Origin: Flavobacteriaceae bacterium UBA4439
Lineage (GTDB): Bacteria > Bacteroidota > Bacteroidia > Flavobacteriales > Flavobacteriaceae
Length of the DNA: 26,956 bases
Direction of reading: 5' to 3'
Assembly (NCBI GenBank): GCA_002390455.1
Contig: DGPN01000040.1
Location: forward strand, 1 to 26,956
The translations under genes and the position numbers were made by a program. The notes under the pieces are model-generated. The model searched no databases and was not told the DNA's origin. It saw only the letters and a program-made list of their open reading frames with translations. Below are positions 8,296-15,141 of the stretch, piece after piece (position 1 is the stretch's first letter; the number at the start of each line of letters is the position of its first letter).

Positions 8296-11031
8296 TCAGT
8301 TGGTTACAAAAGAAAAGTTATATTTTCCAGAACCCAAAAACAGGGTTGTTTTTTCCTTGTCGTCTCGCTGACTTAAAATTTTAGACTCCAGTTTGGAATT
8401 GTCCAATTTCCAACTTCCTTCCATTGGTTTGTTGAGGACAACATCCGATGAAGTATTGGCAGGGAGATCGATGGACAATCTTAACTTTCCGTTTTGGCGT
8501 GTCCACGAAATTTGAATTTTTCCATAATTGGAATCAAAACTTCCTTCTACGAAATCAAAGTTCTTGTCAAAAAGCGGTTGGATATTGTAACGCTTATAAC
8601 CAGGAAAATTCTCATTGACTTTTAGTCCCATCAGGTTGGCATACATCCACTCCCCTATGGCCCCGTAGGCATAGTGATTGAAAGAGTTCATGCTTGGATA
8701 CTGAAAACTGCCGTCGGGCATGATCCCATTCCATCGTTCCCAAATGGTGGTAGCACCTTTGGTAACGGGATACAACCAAGAGGGGTATTCCGTCCTGAGT
8801 AATAATTTTATGGCTTCTTCATTTTTTCCGTTATTCGACAATACGTGACAAAGAAAGGGTGTCCCTAAAAACCCAGTGGTGAGGTGGCCATAGTCATTGA
8901 TGTTATTTACCAATCGCTCTGTTGCAATTTTACTGTTTTCCTCTGAAAGTAATCCAAACTGCAAGGCCAAAACGTAAGCGGTTTGAGAATCAGAAATCAG
9001 CATTCCATTTTTAGTTACAAATTCATCATTAAAGGCTTTGACCAGTTTGGTATAGAGAGCTGAATATTTTTTGACATCGTCATCGTAACCCAAAACTTTT
9101 GCCGACTTAATCAACAATTGGGTAGAATAGCAATAAAAAGCTTGGGCAATCAATTTTTTACTGGTTACTGCAGAACGACCAGAATTGTCATCATCTCTTG
9201 AAAAAAACAACCAATCTCCCCAGTGATCTTCTTTGATGAACAAATGATTTTCAGAGTTTTGGGTCATAAAATCAATCCACTTTACCATACTTTTATACTG
9301 GCGCTCCAAGGTTTTTGTATCGCCATAAATCAGATAAGAATGCCAAGGAATGATGGTAGCGGCATCTGCCCATCCAGTCCTTCCGAAACTCCCCTTGAGT
9401 CCTTTTGAATCATTAAGGTCCAAATAATTGTTATGAGGAATCACACCGGGTACAGCTCCGTCGGGTCTTTGGTCAAAAGTCAAGTCGATCAACCACTTGT
9501 CGAAAAAGTTTTTTACATCCATATTGAATCCAGCTGTACTAAAAAATGCTTGAGCGTCTCCAGTCCATCCAAGTCTTTCGTCCCTTTGAGGACAATCGGT
9601 GGGAACATCGAGGAAATTGCCCCTCTGCCCCCATTGGATGTTTTCTTGAAGCTGGTTAATCAGTTTATTTGAAGTGGTCAACGAACCAGTAAATTCCATA
9701 TCAGAGTATAGGGCAACCGCCTTAAAGTCGTCAATATTGATTTGATCTATTCCTTCAATTTTTAAATATCTAAATCCCTGAAAGGTAAAAGTAGGATGAT
9801 AGATTTGATCTGCTTTACCATTCAAAACATAAGTGTTTTTTTGCTTGGCTTTTCTGAGGTTGGTCGTGTAAAACTCTCCCTCCTTGTCGAGGACTTCGGC
9901 ATGATATAAGCTAACCTCAGAACCTTTTGGGAGGTTGGATTTGAACTGCACCCATCCTACGATATTTTGACCAAAATCAATTACTTTGTCTCCTGATGGG
10001 GTGATGATCAGTTCTTTGGCCTTGAGAACTTCTCTTTTTTTGATCATTTCATTTCTCGTATGATCAAGCATTCCAGCATAGCTTTCTACGGACTGGGCTT
10101 TTTTGGATTCGGTATTTTTCTTTTTTGGCTTTGACCAAGTTAGATCAGATAAATTGAAATCCACAAATTCACCATTGTATATTGATGAACTTTGGATGGC
10201 TCCAAAATGATAGTTCCAATTGTCATCATTGATGATGCTTTTCTTTGTTCCGTCCTCATAGGTAACGACCAATTCTGTAATGAAAGATAATTCATCACCA
10301 TAATCTGTTTTTCTTTTTCCCCTATTGGGTCTGAAATTTCTAAACCATCCGTCTGCAAGAATTACTCCCAGTCTATTGTCTCCTGAACTAAGCATTTCTT
10401 TAACGTCATAGGCTTGGTACTGAATCCTGTTGTTATAGGATGTCCAACCGGGTGTTAGGTATGATTTCCCGACCCTTTTGCCATTGATGTGAGCTTCGTA
10501 AACACCTCTGGAGGTGATGAATAAGTTGGCAGATTTTATTTTACCACCAAGAACAAAATCATTGGTAAAGTAGGGGCTTTTTGGATTGTTTTTGTCCTCC
10601 TTTTTGACACCGATCCAATCTGACTTCCATTGCTCTTTACCCATCAATCCTGAAGTCCACGAGCCGATTTTACTCTGCTTCGGTCTTGATGATTGATTGG
10701 TCCAAACCTTTACTGTCCAATAATACTTGGTAGCATATTCAAGTGACTGTCCTTGATACTTGACATATACAGACTCCGAAGAATTGACCTTGCCCGAATC
10801 CCAGACTAAACTTTTTTTTGAAAAAACTTTATCCGTTGCAACAAACAACTGATAATGGGTTTGATTTATGTTGAAATCGTCAGATTTGATGATCCACGAG
10901 AAATCGGGATTTCCACTATCCAATCCTAAAGGATTAGCGAGTTTATCCACCTCCAATTGGGTAATGCTTATCGGTTGAGCTTGAACCGAATAAAAGGATA
11001 AAAAAATTAAAATAGAATAGATAAAACGCAT
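8296..11031 (-). CDS. GH78 alpha-L-rhamnosidase, secreted
   Basis: A 911-residue exported alpha-L-rhamnosidase. The frame can be extended to an ATG at 11076, but the ATG at 11031 directly begins a signal peptide (MRFIYSILIFL... VQA before QP). In order it has an N-terminal fibronectin-like region, the Bac_rhamnosid_N lectin-like domain (GVYEAHINGKRVG), a beta domain (IDFGQNIVGWVQF, FTFQGFRYLKI), the (alpha/alpha)6 barrel with DVPTDCPQRDERLGWTGDA (475-493), GDWLFF, GHLTTGFLGTPF and ATTIWERWNG, and a C-terminal beta domain. Presumed acid and base are the Glu residues of DERLGW (485) and IWERW (765). It removes terminal alpha-linked L-rhamnose, complementing the GH106 enzyme. It converges with the second sulfatase with one base between the stops. 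No type IX C-terminal signal is seen. Confidence 0.93.
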   Translation of the reverse strand: MRFIYSILIFLSFYSVQAQPISITQLEVDKLANPLGLDSGNPDFSWIIKSDDFNINQTHYQLFVATDKVFSKKSLVWDSGKVNSSESVYVKYQGQSLEYATKYYWTVKVWTNQSSRPKQSKIGSWTSGLMGKEQWKSDWIGVKKEDKNNPKSPYFTNDFVLGGKIKSANLFITSRGVYEAHINGKRVGKSYLTPGWTSYNNRIQYQAYDVKEMLSSGDNRLGVILADGWFRNFRPNRGKRKTDYGDELSFITELVVTYEDGTKKSIINDDNWNYHFGAIQSSSIYNGEFVDFNLSDLTWSKPKKKNTESKKAQSVESYAGMLDHTRNEMIKKREVLKAKELIITPSGDKVIDFGQNIVGWVQFKSNLPKGSEVSLYHAEVLDKEGEFYTTNLRKAKQKNTYVLNGKADQIYHPTFTFQGFRYLKIEGIDQINIDDFKAVALYSDMEFTGSLTTSNKLINQLQENIQWGQRGNFLDVPTDCPQRDERLGWTGDAQAFFSTAGFNMDVKNFFDKWLIDLTFDQRPDGAVPGVIPHNNYLDLNDSKGLKGSFGRTGWADAATIIPWHSYLIYGDTKTLERQYKSMVKWIDFMTQNSENHLFIKEDHWGDWLFFSRDDDNSGRSAVTSKKLIAQAFYCYSTQLLIKSAKVLGYDDDVKKYSALYTKLVKAFNDEFVTKNGMLISDSQTAYVLALQFGLLSEENSKIATERLVNNINDYGHLTTGFLGTPFLCHVLSNNGKNEEAIKLLLRTEYPSWLYPVTKGATTIWERWNGIMPDGSFQYPSMNSFNHYAYGAIGEWMYANLMGLKVNENFPGYKRYNIQPLFDKNFDFVEGSFDSNYGKIQISWTRQNGKLRLSIDLPANTSSDVVLNKPMEGSWKLDNSKLESKILSQRDDKEKTTLFLGSGKYNFSFVTN

Positions 11032-11153
11032 TTTTATAAATTTTGATTTTTTAAAGTTTGAATACAGATCTGGCATAAGTTAGTAAAATAATTTTATTGA
11101 GCTTTTTAATAGTTCCTTAGTGAAGATTTATTGAAATTAGAAAACTCCCAAAC

Positions 11154-11161
11154 CAAAAATA
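11154..11161 (-). promoter_or_regulatory. Candidate promoter -7 element for the GH78 gene
   Basis: On the minus strand this reads TATTTTTG, a perfect match to the Bacteroidota TAnnTTTG element. It lies about 120 bases upstream of the GH78 start. No convincing TTG -33 element is at the usual distance, and the area is very AT-rich, so a chance match is possible. Confidence 0.3.
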
Positions 11162-11258
11162 TCTTAAAAAAAAATTTTAAACTTTTCTTTTGTCCGACTG
11201 CTTTAATCTAAACTGTGAAAAGCTTTTATTATATTTAATAAAAATTAATCCCTTTCCT

Positions 11259-12413
11259 TTGTCCAAACCCATTCAATATAACCCCCGTTATCCTTCGATT
11301 GAAGACCTTAGAGCCAAAGCCAAAAAGAGAATTCCCAAGTTTGCTTTTGAATATTTGGATGGCGGTTGCAATGAAGATGTCAACCTTTACAAAAACACCC
11401 ACGAGCTTCGGAAAGTGGAAATGAAGCCTCGCTATTTGGTTCCCTTTAAGGGAGCCAGCCTTAAGACAGAGTTATTTGGACATGAGTATGATGCCCCTTT
11501 TGGAGTTTCTCCAGTTGGCTTACAAGGGCTGATGTGGCCCAAATCTCCAGAAATTTTGGCCAAGGCCGCATTTGAACACAACATCCCTTTTGTTTTAAGT
11601 ACCGTAACTACAGCAAGTATTGAGACCATCGCAGAAATAACCGAAGGGCGAGCTTGGTTCCAACTCTACCACCCTGCTGAAGACAGTGTCACCAAAGATT
11701 TGATTAAAAGAATTGACGCTGCAGCATGTCCCGTATTGGTTATTCTGTCCGATGTTCCCTCTTTTGGATATCGTCCCAGAGACATCAGAAATGGCCTGTC
11801 TATGCCCCCCAGAATGACCCTTCAGAATATTATACGTGTAATGAAACGTCCCGAATGGGCCTTAAAAACACTAATCAATGGACAACCCAGCTTTGAAGTA
11901 TTAAAACCATATATGCCCAAAAATCTGAACCTAAGTCAGTTGGGTAAATTCATGAACGACACCTTTGAAGGGCGACTGAATGAGGAAAAAGTAAAAAAAT
12001 TAAGGGACTTGTGGAAGGGTAAATTAGTCATCAAAGGAGTAGAGTCTGAGGCAGATGTTGAAACAGCCATTCGATTGGGATTAGATGGCATCATAATTTC
12101 CAATCACGGGGGGAGACAAGTTGATATGGGACAAGCGACCATAACCTCTTTGCAAACCATCGCTCCTAAATACAAAGACCAGATCAAAATTATGATGGAC
12201 AGTGGTATCCGCGGTGGAGCTGATATAGGACGTGCGCTTTCTTCAGGAGCTGATTTTACTTTCCTCGGCAGGAGTTTTATGTATGGGGTTTCAGCTTTAG
12301 GTAAAAAAGGAGGAGATCATACCATTTCAATTCTTAAAGCTCAATTGACCCAAGTGATGGAACAAATGTGTTGTGAAACTTCAGAACAACTGAAAAAAAA
12401 CTTAGTTCAGTAA
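11259..12413 (+). CDS. FMN-dependent alpha-hydroxy-acid dehydrogenase (L-lactate dehydrogenase type)
   Basis: A member of the LldD/glycolate-oxidase family, 384 residues from the TTG at 11259. No ATG precedes the conserved RYPSIEDLRAKAKKRIP start of the family; this TTG gives an N-terminus of the usual length, while a TTG at 11190 would add 23 unlike residues. Motifs are FEYLDGG (active Tyr about 32), PVGLQGL, STVTTASIE, WFQLYHP, LSDVPSFGYRPRDIRNG (flavin/substrate site), LVIKGV (Lys259), SNHGGRQ (catalytic His283) and DSGIRGGADIGRALSSGADFTFLGR (FMN phosphate site). It oxidises an L-2-hydroxy acid, most often L-lactate to pyruvate, in the cytoplasm or at the membrane. Rhamnose breakdown can yield L-lactate, so it may serve the neighbouring cluster (inferred). 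Its last 12 bases overlap the end of the convergent transporter gene. Confidence 0.87.
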   Translation: MSKPIQYNPRYPSIEDLRAKAKKRIPKFAFEYLDGGCNEDVNLYKNTHELRKVEMKPRYLVPFKGASLKTELFGHEYDAPFGVSPVGLQGLMWPKSPEILAKAAFEHNIPFVLSTVTTASIETIAEITEGRAWFQLYHPAEDSVTKDLIKRIDAAACPVLVILSDVPSFGYRPRDIRNGLSMPPRMTLQNIIRVMKRPEWALKTLINGQPSFEVLKPYMPKNLNLSQLGKFMNDTFEGRLNEEKVKKLRDLWKGKLVIKGVESEADVETAIRLGLDGIIISNHGGRQVDMGQATITSLQTIAPKYKDQIKIMMDSGIRGGADIGRALSSGADFTFLGRSFMYGVSALGKKGGDHTISILKAQLTQVMEQMCCETSEQLKKNLVQ

Positions 12414-13868
12414 TTCCTTTGGAAATTCATCGGGAATCAAATCCCAAAGTATAGGAAGCAAGAAGTAAACCATCAGAACAATGGTAAAAATAGAAATTAG
12501 GTTTAAAAAAAATCCTTTTCTGACCATATCGGGTATTCTGAGGTAACCTGAACCAAAAACCACTGCATTGGGAGGGGTGGCCACTGGAAGCATAAAAGCA
12601 CAAGAAGCAGCAATGGCAGCGGCAGTCATCAGCACAAAGGGATGTAAGTCAAATTCTAAAGCGATGGGAGCCAGAACGGGTAACAACATCGCAGTAGTCG
12701 CCAAATTGGAAGTAACCTCTGTCAAAAAATTAATTGCTGCGACCAAAAGAATCAATAAAACAATCAAATCCAAGGAACCAAGAGCGTTCAACTGATTGCC
12801 GATCCAAATTGCCAATCCACTGCTTTCAAATGCTTTTGCCAATGACATTCCCCCACCGTAGAGCAAAAGTATTCCCCAAGGCATTTTTACGGCTTCTTCC
12901 CATTTTAAAATTTTTTCATTTTTATTTTTTGAATTGAGAATAAATAACAAAAGGGAGAAAAAAATGGCGATGATGGTATCGTCAATGGAAGGAAAAAATT
13001 TTTGTAGTACAAATGACCTCGATATCCAACAGATTCCAGCCAATGCAAAAACGACTGCGACTACTATTTGTTCATAAGTGATCTTACCCAGTTCGTTCCT
13101 CAACCTTAAAATTTCTTCTCTCCCCCCTGGGAATTTATTTTGTTTAAATGAAAAGGCCCATCGGGTCAGGAAGAACCAACTGACAAAAAGTAAGAGGATC
13201 ATCACAGGAAATCCGAAAATAAACCATTCAAAAAAAGAAATTTCATACCCATAGGTTTGGGAGACAATTCCGGCCATTACCATATTGGGAGGCGTACCGA
13301 TCAAGGTCGCAATCCCGCCTATGGAGGCACTGTAAGCAATAGACAACATCAGTGCTTTTCCGAAATTTAGATTTTCAGAGCTGTCTGACATGGGGTGCTC
13401 ACTCAATTGCTTGATGATTACGATACCTATGGGCAACATCATTACGGAGGTAGCTGTATTGGAAATCCACATGGAGAGAAAAGCGGTAGCCACCATAAAT
13501 CCCAAAATGATTTTTTTGATATCAGTACCTATAAAATGAATGATATTGAGTGCAATCCGTTTGTGTAAATTCCATTTTTCAATGGCAATGGCAATAATGA
13601 ATCCTCCCATAATCAGAAAGATAAATTTGTGTCCATATGCCGCAGAGGTTACCGCCAAGTCCATTCCCCCTGTGAGCGGAAATAAGACAATAGGGAGCAA
13701 GGCAGTGACCATAATGGGCAGTGCCTCTGTAATCCACCAAATGGCAATCCATAGGGTTGAAGCCAAAACCGCCTTGGAAGGATCATTTAATCCATTAGGA
13801 TTAAAAAACAAAAGGGTCAAAAAAAACGTGGCAGGCCCCAAATATAGTCCGATTTTTTTAGAAAACAT
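12402..13868 (-). CDS. DASS/SLC13 family sodium-coupled anion (dicarboxylate or sulfate) transporter
   Basis: A 488-residue inner-membrane protein with many hydrophobic helices and the two internal repeats of the family: SNT motif in MWISNTATSVMMLPI (136-138) followed by GTPPN (191-195), and TSNLATTAMLLP (386-397) followed by ATPPN (430-434). These SNT-type and TPPN loops bind Na+ and the substrate carboxylate in VcINDY and SdcS. The length is typical. Known substrates are succinate, malate, fumarate, citrate or sulfate; which one applies here cannot be decided by eye. The stop is overlapped by the end of the convergent hydroxy-acid dehydrogenase gene (12 bases). Its start is 151 bases from trxB, divergently oriented. 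No clear promoter was seen on the minus strand. Confidence 0.88.
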   Translation of the reverse strand: MFSKKIGLYLGPATFFLTLLFFNPNGLNDPSKAVLASTLWIAIWWITEALPIMVTALLPIVLFPLTGGMDLAVTSAAYGHKFIFLIMGGFIIAIAIEKWNLHKRIALNIIHFIGTDIKKIILGFMVATAFLSMWISNTATSVMMLPIGIVIIKQLSEHPMSDSSENLNFGKALMLSIAYSASIGGIATLIGTPPNMVMAGIVSQTYGYEISFFEWFIFGFPVMILLLFVSWFFLTRWAFSFKQNKFPGGREEILRLRNELGKITYEQIVVAVVFALAGICWISRSFVLQKFFPSIDDTIIAIFFSLLLFILNSKNKNEKILKWEEAVKMPWGILLLYGGGMSLAKAFESSGLAIWIGNQLNALGSLDLIVLLILLVAAINFLTEVTSNLATTAMLLPVLAPIALEFDLHPFVLMTAAAIAASCAFMLPVATPPNAVVFGSGYLRIPDMVRKGFFLNLISIFTIVLMVYFLLPILWDLIPDEFPKELLN

Positions 13869-14004
13869 CTTGGATATTTTTTTTGAAATAAAAGGCGTGT
13901 GTCAAACTTTTGGATTTATCAAATGAACAAAAAAAAATTCAATAAAAAATAGTTTGACTTATCATTAGATATTAACTAATGTTTTATTTCCCCGATTTTG
14001 GACA

Positions 14005-14012
14005 TATTTTTG
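14005..14012 (+). promoter_or_regulatory. Candidate promoter -7 element for trxB, near-leaderless
   Basis: TATTTTTG is a perfect match to TAnnTTTG and ends seven bases before the trxB ATG. If used, the transcript would begin only a few bases upstream of the start codon. A TTG at the customary -33 distance is missing, so this remains a candidate. Confidence 0.4.
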
Positions 14013-14019
14013 TTTTGAT

Positions 14020-14952
14020 ATGGAAAAAGTAAAAACGTTAATCATAGGCAGTGGTCCTGCAGGATACACAGCGGCTATCTATGCTGCCCGAGCCGACCTT
14101 AAACCTCTTTTATACACCGGAATGGAACCCGGGGGGCAATTGACTACGACCACAGAAGTAGATAATTTTCCTGGCTATCCCGACGGAATTGACGGCCCTA
14201 CCATGATGGTAGAATTGCAAAAACAAGCCGAACGTTTTGGAACCGAGGTTCGTATTGGACACATCAATAAGGTAGCCTTTTCCAAGGAGGTTGGAGGTAC
14301 TCACAAAGCTTTTGTAGAGGACGGAACAGAGATTCATGCCGATAGTATAATCATCAGCACTGGTGCTACGGCAAAATATTTAGGATTACCCAGCGAACAA
14401 CGACTTCGAGGTGGTGGAGTCTCTGCCTGTGCCGTTTGCGATGGTTTCTTCTACAAAGGACAAGAGGTAGCCATCGTGGGAGGAGGAGATACTGCGGCAG
14501 AAGAGGCAACTTATTTGGCTAATATTTGTTCTAAAGTAACCATGTTGGTTAGAAAGGATCAAATGAGGGCTTCCAAAGCCATGCAACATCGTGTAACCAA
14601 CACTCCTAATATTGATCTAAAATACAACCACGAGATCGATGAAGTTATAGGGGATCAAGTAGTTGAGGGATTGAGAATGTTCAACAATCAAACGGGAGAG
14701 AAAGAAGAAATTAAGATTACGGGGCTTTTCATTGCCATTGGCCACAAACCCAATACAGAAATTTTTAAAGGTCAATTGGAAATGGATGAAGAGGGTTACT
14801 TGATTACAAAAGGGAAATCTACCAAGACCAATATCCCCGGTGTTTTTGCCTCTGGAGATGTACAAGACAAAGAATACCGACAGGCAGTAACTGCGGCTGG
14901 AACAGGTTGTATGGCAGCACTAGACGCCGAACGCTACCTACAAACCCTATAA
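14020..14952 (+). CDS. trxB: Thioredoxin-disulfide reductase
   Basis: A 310-residue flavoprotein that passes electrons from NADPH through FAD and a redox disulfide to thioredoxin in the cytoplasm. It has the FAD-binding GSGPAG (10-15), the GGQLTTTTEVDNFPGYP segment, the redox-active CAVC (Cys137 and Cys140, with DG after), the NADPH-binding GGGDTAAEEA (154-163) and the C-terminal ASGDVQDKEYRQAVTAAGTGCMAALDAERYL FAD segment. Length and motif spacing are those of the low-molecular-weight TrxR family. It is a single gene: the transporter upstream is divergent, and the small CPXCG gene downstream converges with no base between the two stop codons. Confidence 0.96.
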   Translation: MEKVKTLIIGSGPAGYTAAIYAARADLKPLLYTGMEPGGQLTTTTEVDNFPGYPDGIDGPTMMVELQKQAERFGTEVRIGHINKVAFSKEVGGTHKAFVEDGTEIHADSIIISTGATAKYLGLPSEQRLRGGGVSACAVCDGFFYKGQEVAIVGGGDTAAEEATYLANICSKVTMLVRKDQMRASKAMQHRVTNTPNIDLKYNHEIDEVIGDQVVEGLRMFNNQTGEKEEIKITGLFIAIGHKPNTEIFKGQLEMDEEGYLITKGKSTKTNIPGVFASGDVQDKEYRQAVTAAGTGCMAALDAERYLQTL

Positions 14953-15141
14953 TTAAAAACTACCTTCTGGATCTTGGGTCTCGAAATGAGTCAAATTTTG
15001 TTCTTCAAAGCCATAAACTATATTGATGGGGCGACAACAAATTTCACAGTCCTCGACATACTCCGTACTCCTTAAAGAAGGATCCAACAACATGGAAATT
15101 TCTTCCCAACAATAGGGACATTGAAAGAAATGCTCCAACAT
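14953..15141 (-). CDS. CPXCG-type cysteine-rich small protein (putative zinc ribbon)
   Basis: A 62-residue protein with CPYC (8-11) and CEIC-C (32-36) pairs separated by 20 residues, the layout of the Cys-rich CPXCG family (Pfam Cys_rich_CPXG); the pairs probably hold one zinc ion. The C-terminus is acidic. Its function in any organism is not established to my knowledge. Its ATG overlaps the TAA of the ABC-F gene by one base (TAATG), so it is the last gene of the FAD oxidoreductase / ABC-F / CPXCG operon and its translation is probably coupled to the ABC-F protein. The small size and the family match make a chance open frame unlikely. Confidence 0.85.
   Translation of the reverse strand: MLEHFFQCPYCWEEISMLLDPSLRSTEYVEDCEICCRPINIVYGFEEQNLTHFETQDPEGSF

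Noticed and set aside
1332..11031. The rhamnoside cluster as a recent mobile-element cargo
   Set aside because: No integrase, transposase, tRNA border or flanking direct repeats were found, and base composition is not obviously different by eye.
8296..11076. Start of the GH78 gene at ATG 11076
   Set aside because: It would put 15 charged residues before a typical signal peptide; the ATG at 11031 starts exactly at the signal peptide.
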